In this document: positions 16,942-25,163 of the stretch, piece after piece
How the letters are laid out: each line of letters opens with the position of its first letter
Position numbering within the stretch: position 1 is the first letter of the stretch
Origin: an uncultured Alistipes sp.
GTDB lineage: Bacteria; Bacteroidota; Bacteroidia; Bacteroidales; Rikenellaceae
Length of the DNA stretch: 64,000 nt
Assembly: GCA_944321945.1 (NCBI GenBank)
Contig: CALUNE010000009.1
Span: 19,121-83,120, forward strand
Reading direction: 5' to 3'
Made by a program: the position numbers and the translations under genes
The notes under the pieces: model-generated
What the model saw: only the letters and a program-made list of their open reading frames with translations
Databases searched by the model: none
What the model was told of the DNA's origin: nothing

Positions 16942-19900
16942 ATGGAAAATTTCTATAAGACAGCCATCGAACGTGCCCGCACACTGCGTCATGCGGGTCT
17001 CGTTCTGCTCCTCATGCTGTTCCTGGCGGTGGATACCGGCGCCGCATACGCCCAGAACAACGCCTCGGGCAACGGGAAACGGCGTATCACCGGAACCGTG
17101 ACCGACAACGACGGCTCGCCGCTGGTCGGTGCCACCGTCTACATCCAGAACACCACCGTCGGAACCACCACCAACACCGACGGACTGTTCGTCATCGACG
17201 TGCAGCCCGGTCAGCAGATCACCGTCAGCTACATCGGCTACCTGTCGCAGACGCTCCCCACCGACGGCCGCAGCGTCATCAACGTCAAACTGCTCACCGA
17301 TACCGACCAGATCGAAGAGGTCGTCGTCGTGGGTTACGGCAAGCAGAAGCGTCAGGCCATGGTCAGCTCGATCTCAACGGTCGGCTCGCGCGAACTGATG
17401 CAGTCGTCGTCGAGCAACCTGACGAGCAACCTCGCCGGCCAGCTCGCCGGTCTGATCAGCATCCAGCGCAGCGCCGAGCCCGGACGTGACGACGCCGAAT
17501 TCTGGATCCGCGGTATCAGCACCTTCAAGGGCGGTACGGAGCCCCTGGTGCTGGTCGACGGCGTGCCCCGTGACATCAACAACCTCGAAGCCGACGAAAT
17601 CGAAACCTTCAGCATCCTGAAGGACGCCGCCGCAACGGCCGTCTACGGTGCCGAAGGTGCCAACGGCGTCATCCTGGTGACCACCAAGCGCGGTACGATC
17701 TCCAAACCGAAGATCTCGTTCCGCATCGAGCAGTCGATCGCCTCGCCGCAGCGTCTGCCGGAATTCGTCGACTCGTGGGACTACCTCGAACTGGCCAACG
17801 AAGCCCGCTTCAACGACGGTCTGACCCCGAACTTCAGCGAAGAGACCATCCAGCTCTACCGCGACCGCGTCGACAACGACCTCTATCCCAATACGCAGTG
17901 GATCGACGAACTGGTCAAGAAGGCCGTCCACAGCCAGCGCTACACGCTCAACTTCCGCGGCGGCGCCGAGAATGCCAAATACTTCGTCTCGATGGCCTAC
18001 TACCAGTCCGACGGCGTCTTCAAGGAGAACCCCAACGGCAAGTACAACAGCAACTTCGGCTACGAACGCTACAACCTGCGCAGCAACATCGACCTGAAGG
18101 TGAGCAAGACCACCCGTCTGAGCGTCGATCTGGCCGGACAGTACGTACACCGCCGTACGGCCAACCGCTCGGCCGACGACATCTTCTCGTTCATGCTCCA
18201 CACGCCGTCGTACCTCTTCCCGGCCATCTACAGCGACGGCACGCTCTCGAGCTACGAGAAACAGGCCGACGCCAACAACCGAAACCCCTACAACATGCTC
18301 TACAACCAGGGCTACCGCCAGGAGTGGGGCACGAAGATCCAGTCGAAGATCAATCTCGAACAGGATCTGAAATTCATCACCGAAGGTCTGAGCGTGCGCG
18401 GAAGCGTCAGCTTCGACTACGACGGAAGCGCCGCCACGCTGCGCGACTACTGGCCGAGCCTCTACCACGCCAGCGGCCGCGATGCCGAAGGCAACCTGAT
18501 CTTCACCACCACCTCGTCGGGTTCGCCCGAAATCGAGGACCCGGAGTTCGTCTCGGACAGCTATCTGCGCAAGATCTACATCGAGGGGGCCGTCAACTAC
18601 CAGCGCACCTTCAACTACGTCCACAACGTGGGCGCCATGCTGCTCTACATGCAGAAGGAGGAGCAGTACAACGATCCGGTGCTCCCCTACCGCAAGCAGA
18701 GCGTCGTGGGCCGTGTCACCTATTCGTACGACAACCGCTACTTCATCGAGGGCAACTTCGGATACACGGGCAGCGAAACCTTCGCCAAGGACAACCGCTT
18801 CGGATTCTTCCCGGCCGTGGGCGTCAGCTACTTCATCTCCAACGAGAAGTTCTATCCCGCGGGGCTCAAGCGCGTGATGAACAACCTGAAGCTGCGTCTG
18901 TCGATCGGCCGCACGGGTAACGACGACACCGGCACCGACCGCTTCCTCTACCGCGCAACGTTCGCCACCAACGGTCACACCTTCAACCAGGGCATCGGAA
19001 CCTCGGCCTCGAACGGCATGGGCGCCGGCATCTACGACCTGCGTTTCGCCAACGACGACATCCACTGGGAGATCGAAACCAAACGCAACATCGGTCTCGA
19101 CCTCGGCTTCTTCGACAACGAAATCGAAATCACGGCCGACTACTTCAACAACCGACGCAAGGACATCCTGCTCGAACGCAACACCGTCCCGGGCGTGGCC
19201 GGATTCCACGCCAAACCGTGGCAGAACTACGGTATCGTCGACAACTGGGGCGTCGACGCCAGCCTGAACGCCCACCACTCGTTCGGCGACGTGCGCATCA
19301 GCGCCCGCGGAACCTTCACCTTCGCCCGCAACAAGATCATCGAATACGACGAGCTGAACCAGCTCTACGACTACCAGAAGGTCACCGGCACGCGCGTGAA
19401 CGAAAACACGCTCTACATCGCCGAACGCCTCTACACCGAGGATGACTTCATCCGCACGCAGAACGCCAACGGAACCTACTCCTACGAGCTGCGTCCGGGT
19501 CTGCCGACCGTCGCCCTGCAGGGTACGCTGGGCCCCGGCGACATCAAGTTCGTCGACATGAACCACGACGGCATCATCGACAGCAACGACAAGGTCCGCG
19601 GCGTGGGTCACCCCTACAACCCGGAGATCAACTACGGTTTCGGCCTCAACATCGAGTACAAGGGCTTCTACGTGAGCGCCTTCTTCCAGGGCACGGGCAA
19701 CTCGTCGGTGCTGCTGGCCTCGGGCAACAACCACTTCTGGCCCTTCAACTGGTACGAGGACAAGTCGAACTACCGCACGCTCTTCCTCGACCGCTGGACG
19801 GCCGACGACCCGCGGCAGGACGTCACCATGCCCCGTCTGCACAGCCACTACAGCTACAACGTCAACAAGGAGCCCAACACGTGGTGGCTCCGCAGCGGCA

Positions 19901-20118
19901 ACTTCCTGCGCTTCAAGAACCTCGAGATCGGCTACAACCTGCCCAAGAAATTCCTGCGCAAGATCCGTCTCGAAACGGCCCGCATCTACATGCTGGGCAA
20001 CAACCTCTGCGTCTGGGACGACATCAAGTACTGGGATCCCGAGCAGGGCAACCGCAACAACGGCATGAGCTACCCCATGTCGCGCACCTTCACGCTGGGT
20101 ATCGAAGTGAACTTCTAA
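16942..20118 (+). CDS. susC: SusC-like TonB-dependent outer-membrane transporter of the PUL
   Basis: A 1058-residue SusC/RagA-type importer that moves bound oligosaccharides across the outer membrane using TonB energy. In order it has a signal peptide ending at AYAQ, a carboxypeptidase-D-like regulatory domain (GTVTDNDGSPLVGATV) with no STN domain before it, a TonB-box-like EEVVVVGYG segment, a plug domain, and a 22-strand barrel ending in the aromatic GIEVNF. The lack of an STN domain agrees with control by the HTCS rather than by an ECF sigma/anti-sigma pair. The in-frame TTG at 16861 is rejected because the ATG at 16942 starts the signal peptide. The susD gene follows after 18 bases. Confidence 0.96.
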   Translation: MENFYKTAIERARTLRHAGLVLLLMLFLAVDTGAAYAQNNASGNGKRRITGTVTDNDGSPLVGATVYIQNTTVGTTTNTDGLFVIDVQPGQQITVSYIGYLSQTLPTDGRSVINVKLLTDTDQIEEVVVVGYGKQKRQAMVSSISTVGSRELMQSSSSNLTSNLAGQLAGLISIQRSAEPGRDDAEFWIRGISTFKGGTEPLVLVDGVPRDINNLEADEIETFSILKDAAATAVYGAEGANGVILVTTKRGTISKPKISFRIEQSIASPQRLPEFVDSWDYLELANEARFNDGLTPNFSEETIQLYRDRVDNDLYPNTQWIDELVKKAVHSQRYTLNFRGGAENAKYFVSMAYYQSDGVFKENPNGKYNSNFGYERYNLRSNIDLKVSKTTRLSVDLAGQYVHRRTANRSADDIFSFMLHTPSYLFPAIYSDGTLSSYEKQADANNRNPYNMLYNQGYRQEWGTKIQSKINLEQDLKFITEGLSVRGSVSFDYDGSAATLRDYWPSLYHASGRDAEGNLIFTTTSSGSPEIEDPEFVSDSYLRKIYIEGAVNYQRTFNYVHNVGAMLLYMQKEEQYNDPVLPYRKQSVVGRVTYSYDNRYFIEGNFGYTGSETFAKDNRFGFFPAVGVSYFISNEKFYPAGLKRVMNNLKLRLSIGRTGNDDTGTDRFLYRATFATNGHTFNQGIGTSASNGMGAGIYDLRFANDDIHWEIETKRNIGLDLGFFDNEIEITADYFNNRRKDILLERNTVPGVAGFHAKPWQNYGIVDNWGVDASLNAHHSFGDVRISARGTFTFARNKIIEYDELNQLYDYQKVTGTRVNENTLYIAERLYTEDDFIRTQNANGTYSYELRPGLPTVALQGTLGPGDIKFVDMNHDGIIDSNDKVRGVGHPYNPEINYGFGLNIEYKGFYVSAFFQGTGNSSVLLASGNNHFWPFNWYEDKSNYRTLFLDRWTADDPRQDVTMPRLHSHYSYNVNKEPNTWWLRSGNFLRFKNLEIGYNLPKKFLRKIRLETARIYMLGNNLCVWDDIKYWDPEQGNRNNGMSYPMSRTFTLGIEVNF

Positions 20119-20136
20119 CCAAAGGAGAGAACAACC

Positions 20137-21975
20137 ATGAAACAGAAAATCGCAAAAATACTTTCGCTCGGACTGCTCGCCTGCACGGCCTGGTCGTGCA
20201 GCTTCCTGGACGTCTCCGACGAACTGGCCGGCGGTATCACCGACATCTCGCAGGTGTTCAGCAACGTCGACCGGACCAAGAAATGGTATTCGCAGGTCTT
20301 CAACAACCGCCCGGACTATTCGGCCGTCTTCGTGTCGTCGAGCCCGATGGGCAACCCCTGGGCGTCGATGGCCGACGAGATCTACACGCGTGAGATGGAC
20401 AAGGCCGGCAAATACGTCGAGTGGAACTCGTCCAACACCAACTCCCAGCGCTGGAACACCCTCTACGAGAGCATCCGCCAGGCCAACATCTTCCTCGAGC
20501 AGGCCCACCCGATCACCGACGAGGGCGGCCCCGACGCCGACCGTCTGACCGAAGACGAAATCAAGCTCTACAAGGCCAACGTGCGCTTCATGCGGGCCGC
20601 CTACCACTACTATCTGATGGAGCTCTACGGCCCGATTCCGATCGTCGACCACTCGATGACGCTCGAGGACGACCTCGACCTGCCGCGCAACTCGCTCGAC
20701 GAGGTGATCAACTGGATCGATCAGGAGCTGGAGGGCTGCATGAGCGAGATGGCCCAGGAGCCCTACCACGATCAGGAGAACCTGCGCGCCGTGCCGACCA
20801 AGGGCGCCGCACTGGCCCTGCGTGCCAAGCTGTGGGTCTATGCCGCCAGTCCGCTGTTCAACGGCGGATGGCCCGAGGCGCTGGCCCTGACCAACAAGGA
20901 CGGCAAACGCCTCTTCCCCGACCGCGACGAAACGAAGCTCCAGACGGCCGTCGACCGTCTGCGCGACTTCCTCGACTACGCCGAGGAGGGCAACCGCTAC
21001 TCGCTCTACAAGAAGACGGGCGATCCGGCCACCGACCTCTACAACCTCTTCCAGGAGTACAACGAGGAGATCATCTGGGCCACCTCGACCAGTTCGTGGG
21101 GCTCGCTGGGCAGCCTGCAGTTCGACACGATGGCCACGCCGCGCTGCGAACCCCAGGGTCAGGGCGGTCTGCACGTGCTGCAGGAGCTGGTCGACGACTT
21201 CTACATGAGCGACGGACTGCCGATCAAGGCCACGTCGTTCCTGCCCAAGTCGGACCTCTACCCCGACAACGAGGCCGAAATGGGAACCTACAACGGGGTG
21301 TCGGTCTCGAAGATGTACATCAACCGCGAACCGCGCTTCTACAACACGATCACCTTCTCGGGCATGAAGTGGCACATCAGCAACGACGTCATCCAGTTCT
21401 ACAAGGGCGGCAACTCCGACAACTCGGTGGCCGACGGCGCCCCGCGTACGGGCTACCTGCTCTACAAGCGCATGAACCGCACGGTCTACGGCGGCAACGT
21501 CTCGGGAGCCGTCACCTCGAAGTACCGTCCCTCGATCATCTTCCGTCTGGCGGAGTTCTACCTGCTCTACGCCGAGATGCTCAACGAGGTGGATCCCACC
21601 AACGAGGACGTGCTGCGTTACGTCAATCTGGTGCGCGAACGCGCCGGAGTACCCGACCTCGAGGTGCTGAATCCCGCCATCAAGGGCAATCAGGAGCTGC
21701 AGCGTGAGGCCATCCGCCGCGAAAGCCGCGTCGAACTGGCCACCGAGGGCCAGCGCTACTTCGACGTGCGCCGCTGGATGATCGCCGACAAGGCCCCCGG
21801 CGAAGGCGGTCAGGGCGGCGAATTCACCGGTATGAACCTCGATCAGCCCGAACCCGGATACTACACCCGCACGAAGATGCAGACGCGCGTCTTCAAGAAC
21901 AAGAACTACCTCTTCCCGATTCCGCTCGACGAGATCAAGCGCAGCAAGGTCCTCGTGCAGAACCCCGGCTGGTAG
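20137..21975 (+). CDS. susD: SusD-like surface glycan-binding lipoprotein
   Basis: The 612-residue lid partner of the SusC transporter. It shows a lipoprotein signal with lipid cysteine Cys21 (TAWSC), then the tetratricopeptide-like SusD fold with typical segments: FMRAAYHYYLMELYG, ALRAKLWVYAASPLFN and, near the end, ELATEGQRYFDVRRW. It binds glycan on the cell surface and closes over SusC during import. It lies 18 bases after susC and 32 bases before the next lipoprotein gene, forming a clear operon. Confidence 0.95.
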   Translation: MKQKIAKILSLGLLACTAWSCSFLDVSDELAGGITDISQVFSNVDRTKKWYSQVFNNRPDYSAVFVSSSPMGNPWASMADEIYTREMDKAGKYVEWNSSNTNSQRWNTLYESIRQANIFLEQAHPITDEGGPDADRLTEDEIKLYKANVRFMRAAYHYYLMELYGPIPIVDHSMTLEDDLDLPRNSLDEVINWIDQELEGCMSEMAQEPYHDQENLRAVPTKGAALALRAKLWVYAASPLFNGGWPEALALTNKDGKRLFPDRDETKLQTAVDRLRDFLDYAEEGNRYSLYKKTGDPATDLYNLFQEYNEEIIWATSTSSWGSLGSLQFDTMATPRCEPQGQGGLHVLQELVDDFYMSDGLPIKATSFLPKSDLYPDNEAEMGTYNGVSVSKMYINREPRFYNTITFSGMKWHISNDVIQFYKGGNSDNSVADGAPRTGYLLYKRMNRTVYGGNVSGAVTSKYRPSIIFRLAEFYLLYAEMLNEVDPTNEDVLRYVNLVRERAGVPDLEVLNPAIKGNQELQREAIRRESRVELATEGQRYFDVRRWMIADKAPGEGGQGGEFTGMNLDQPEPGYYTRTKMQTRVFKNKNYLFPIPLDEIKRSKVLVQNPGW

Positions 21976-22007
21976 CCGACCCCTTACACCCTTAAAAAGA
22001 GACAATC

Positions 22008-23756
22008 ATGAAACGATCCATTTTAGCTCTTTGCGCGGCGGCGGCCCTGCTCATCGGGGGCGGCTGCGAGGAGAACTCCGATACGGACCAGGCGAGCGTC
22101 ATCACGGCCATCGCCCTGGATCCGTCGCTCAGCGGCGGCATCACGCTCGTCGTGGGCGAAACGACCAGCATCGCCGGACGGGTGACAGTCCTGCCCGAAG
22201 ATGCACCCGACAAGAGCGAAAGCTACGAATCCTCCGACACGTCGATCGTCACGGTCGACGCCTCGGGCCAGGTCAAGGCCCTTGAGCCGGGTCTGGCGAT
22301 GATCACCATCACCGTGGGCGGCAAGCACACCCACTTCGAAGTGCGCGTCGAGGCGCGGAAGATCCCCGTCGAGACGGTGACGCTGCCCGACGAATGGAAA
22401 GAGGGCGTCACGCTGCGGACGGGTCAGACGCTCGAACTGGCCGGCCAGGTGACGATCTCGCCGGCCGACGCCACCCACACCGCCGAAAGCTACTCGGTCG
22501 AGAAGGAGACGATCGCCCAGGTGACGGACGCCGGTACGCTGACGGCGCTGGCCGTGGGTGAAACCCGCGTGACGATCACCGTCGACGGCGTCTCGGCGTC
22601 GTTCATGCTGACCGTCGAGAAGACCCCCGTCGAGACGGTGACGCTGCCCGACGAGTGGAAAGAGGGCGTCGAAATCGCTTTGGACGGTACGCTCGAACTG
22701 GCCGGCCGCGTGACGATCTCGCCGGCCGACGCCACCGACCGCAGCGAAAGCTACGATTCGTCGGACAAGAGCGTGGCCACGGTCAGCGCCGAAGGCGTCG
22801 TGACGCCGCTCAAGGCCGGCAGGACCACCCTCACGATCACCGTCGACGGCGTCTCGGCATCGTTCGAACTGACCGTGCTGGAGGAGATTCCCGTCGCCCT
22901 CGAGAAGATCGAGATCAAGGACGGCACCACCGCCACGCAGGGTACGGCAAGCATCGTGCTGGGCCAAGGCACAACGTTCGACCTCGCGGCTCAACTGCAA
23001 CTCTCGCCCGTCGACCAGAACGAAGGGGTGAAATACGTCGTCTACGGCTCGGAGGATATCGCCACGATCGACGAAAACGGTCTGGTCACCTGCAAGGGTG
23101 TCGGCACGGTGACGTTCGTCATCCTGGCCAAGAGCAACGAAAACAACGACTTCAAGAACGCCGGAGCCAAGAAGGCCTACTTCGCGCTGAACATCACCGA
23201 TGCGAACGATCTCGACCGTACGGACTGGCGGGTTTCCGCCACGTCGGGCGCAATCAACGGCACGGGCGGCAGCGATGTGGCACTCTTCGACGGTCTGTTC
23301 GATCCGAGCTTCTTCGCCACGGCGAACGGCACGAACTTCGGACTGAACCGTCCGGGCAAGGGCGGCGCAGGCAGCGAAATCTGGTTCGTGGTCGACATGC
23401 AGCAGCAACAGCAGGTCAACTACGTGCGCTACAAGCACCAGTCGTGCCGCAACACCGACCGCGGATGCCGCTGGAAAGGTTTCTCGCAGATCCTGGGCAG
23501 CAACACCGGGGCCGACGACGACTGGACACTCATTGCCGAGGATGTCAACGCCCCCGACTGGGCCCTGGCCTACAAGACCGGCATCGATCCCAACGACGGC
23601 GGCTCGCGCAATCTGGACGACTACCGTGACACCCCGAACCTGAGCTTCCCGACGGCCAACTACCGCTACCTGAAGTTCGTCGGCACGGCTTCCGACTTCA
23701 CGGGCAGCACGACCACCTGTCAGATCGCCGAACTCTATCTGGGTTACGAAGAGTAA
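22008..23756 (+). CDS. Surface glycan-binding lipoprotein with tandem Big2 domains and a C-terminal discoidin-like domain
   Basis: A 582-residue protein in the SusE/SusF position. The lipoprotein signal ends at Cys20 (IGGGC). Three to four bacterial Ig-like (Big2) modules follow, marked by repeats of SYxSSDxSIVTV and ITVDGVSASF. The last 170 residues look like an F5/8-type-C (discoidin) carbohydrate-binding domain. It probably extends from the surface and presents a glycan-binding tip next to SusCD. Two neighbouring Ig modules are near-copies at the DNA level, with a period of 261 bp. The assignment as a binding protein follows from position and architecture, not from a recognised named family. 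Confidence 0.8.
   Translation: MKRSILALCAAAALLIGGGCEENSDTDQASVITAIALDPSLSGGITLVVGETTSIAGRVTVLPEDAPDKSESYESSDTSIVTVDASGQVKALEPGLAMITITVGGKHTHFEVRVEARKIPVETVTLPDEWKEGVTLRTGQTLELAGQVTISPADATHTAESYSVEKETIAQVTDAGTLTALAVGETRVTITVDGVSASFMLTVEKTPVETVTLPDEWKEGVEIALDGTLELAGRVTISPADATDRSESYDSSDKSVATVSAEGVVTPLKAGRTTLTITVDGVSASFELTVLEEIPVALEKIEIKDGTTATQGTASIVLGQGTTFDLAAQLQLSPVDQNEGVKYVVYGSEDIATIDENGLVTCKGVGTVTFVILAKSNENNDFKNAGAKKAYFALNITDANDLDRTDWRVSATSGAINGTGGSDVALFDGLFDPSFFATANGTNFGLNRPGKGGAGSEIWFVVDMQQQQQVNYVRYKHQSCRNTDRGCRWKGFSQILGSNTGADDDWTLIAEDVNAPDWALAYKTGIDPNDGGSRNLDDYRDTPNLSFPTANYRYLKFVGTASDFTGSTTTCQIAELYLGYEE
22365..22886 (+). repeat. Two-copy 261-bp tandem repeat encoding adjacent Big2 domains
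   Basis: The segment beginning PVETVTLPDEWKEGV at 22365 recurs at 22626, so the period is 261 bp or 87 codons. The first 45 bases of both copies are almost identical, as is the ITVDGVSASF end. The middle has diverged. This is a recent in-frame duplication of one Ig module. Confidence 0.85.
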
Positions 23757-23770
23757 CGCCGACCCCTGCC

Positions 23771-23808
23771 GGCTCCGGACGCCGACCTGAAAACCGACGG
23801 CCGGAGCC
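23771..23808 (+). terminator. Weak hairpin between two surface-lipoprotein genes
   Basis: An 8-bp GC-rich stem (23771-23778 with 23801-23808) with a 22-base loop lies in the 84-base gap. There is no T-run. It may stabilise or attenuate the transcript rather than end it. Confidence 0.3.
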
Positions 23809-23840
23809 CCTCGAAGACAAGCTTAAACACCTGATAAAAC

Positions 23841-25025
23841 ATGAAAAAGATAAGTATCTTTCTGTTGGCCGCAGCGGCCCTCACGGGCTTCGGCTGCGAC
23901 GACAACGTCCCCGAACCGGGAACCCTGGATGTCCCCGTGCAGAGCGTTACGCTCGACGAATCGTTGAGCGGAGGCGTCACCCTCGAGGTCGGTCAGACGC
24001 TCGACGTCGCCCTGAAGGTGCATGTCGAACCCTACAACGCCACCGATCTGGCCGAACTCTTCTACTCGTCGAACGTCGAGGTGGCCACCGTCAGCCCCAA
24101 AGGCATCGTCACCGCCCAGAAGGCCGGCATTACGATGATCTCGATCTACGTGGGCGGCATCGAAACCTACTTCACCGTCACGGTCGTCGATCAGATTCCG
24201 GTCGACATCGAGTCGATCGCCTTCACGGCCGAGAGCCGCGAGATGACGCTCGGTGAGGCCGATCTGGATCTGGCCTCGATGCTCTCGATCCTGCCGCTCG
24301 ACCAGAACGAAGGGGTCAACTTCGCCTCGTCGAATCCCGACGTGGCCACGGTCAGCGCCGACGGCAAGCTCCACGCCCTGAAGGTCGGCCGCACGACCGT
24401 CACCGCCACGGCCAAGCGTCAGTCCGAACTCTCGGCCTCGATCGAGATCCAGGTCATCCGTCTGGTCAACGAAGACAGCGACCGCAGCAACTGGTCGATG
24501 AGCTTCTCGAAGCCCTACTACAACGACACGGCCATCGGCAGCTCCGCTACGGCCGCCATCGACAACAACACCAGCACGACGCTCTCGATGGTTCGTCCGG
24601 GCCGCACGTTCGGCGGCGTGAGCGGCGGTGCGGCCACCGACGAGATCTGGTTCCAGATCGACCGCGGCGAGAACCCCGGCACGGTCAACTACCTGCGCAT
24701 CAAGCACCGTCCCGAAGGCGGCGGCAGCAACAACATCCTGGTGCGCTGGTTCGGCTTCAACCGCATCGAGGGCAGCAACAACGCCGACTTCTCGAATGCC
24801 GAGGTGATCGTCAACAACGTCTCGCTGACGCCCGATCCGAGCGTCTACGACAACCTGGAGACCGACAACATCCTCATTCCCGAGACCGATTACCGCTACC
24901 TGCGTTTCGTCGGAGTGAACAACCCCGACGACACCAAGGGATTCTACTGCTCGCCCAGCCCCGGCAGCACGATTCAGATCAACGAGTTCTACCTCGGACT
25001 GCAGACCAAGATCACCGAGGAGTAG
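23841..25025 (+). CDS. Second surface lipoprotein with Big2 domains and a discoidin-like C-terminus
   Basis: A 394-residue shorter relative of the preceding protein. The lipoprotein signal ends at Cys19 (TGFGC). Two Ig-like modules (about residues 30-210) show the SSNxEVATVS and ASSNPDVATVSADGK patterns. The C-terminal 170 residues share the opening D-R-S/T-N/D-W segment and the NYLRIKHRPEGGG-type core with its neighbour, pointing to an F5/8-type carbohydrate-binding fold. Together the two proteins likely form the SusE/F-like capture layer of this PUL. A terminator hairpin follows 70 bases downstream. Confidence 0.78.
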   Translation: MKKISIFLLAAAALTGFGCDDNVPEPGTLDVPVQSVTLDESLSGGVTLEVGQTLDVALKVHVEPYNATDLAELFYSSNVEVATVSPKGIVTAQKAGITMISIYVGGIETYFTVTVVDQIPVDIESIAFTAESREMTLGEADLDLASMLSILPLDQNEGVNFASSNPDVATVSADGKLHALKVGRTTVTATAKRQSELSASIEIQVIRLVNEDSDRSNWSMSFSKPYYNDTAIGSSATAAIDNNTSTTLSMVRPGRTFGGVSGGAATDEIWFQIDRGENPGTVNYLRIKHRPEGGGSNNILVRWFGFNRIEGSNNADFSNAEVIVNNVSLTPDPSVYDNLETDNILIPETDYRYLRFVGVNNPDDTKGFYCSPSPGSTIQINEFYLGLQTKITEE

Positions 25026-25095
25026 ACCCGTCGTCCGCACCCCGGCCGGCCGGACCTCCCGACCGGTCGGGACAGGGCGGACTCATCCCCCAGGC

Positions 25096-25128
25096 AAAGG
25101 GCTCAAAGATCGATGCTTTGGGCCCTTT
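25096..25128 (+). terminator. Intrinsic terminator/attenuator after the surface lipoproteins
   Basis: A 13-bp stem (25096-25108 with 25116-25128, one G-T pair) with a 7-nt loop is followed by CGTTTCT. It separates the SusCD operon from the GH115 gene, which lacks an obvious promoter of its own. Partial read-through is therefore likely. Confidence 0.7.
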
Positions 25129-25163
25129 CGTTTCTGCAACACCCCAAAAGAAAGACAAGAGAC

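Noticed and set aside
17374-22005. 1543-codon open frame on the minus strand across susC and susD
   Set aside because: Its composition is Val/Asp/Arg-biased antisense sequence without domains, and it spans two well-supported genes and their junction.
25113-25163. Upstream ATG for the GH115 gene
   Set aside because: It lies inside the terminator hairpin and would add 17 polar residues before a clear signal peptide.
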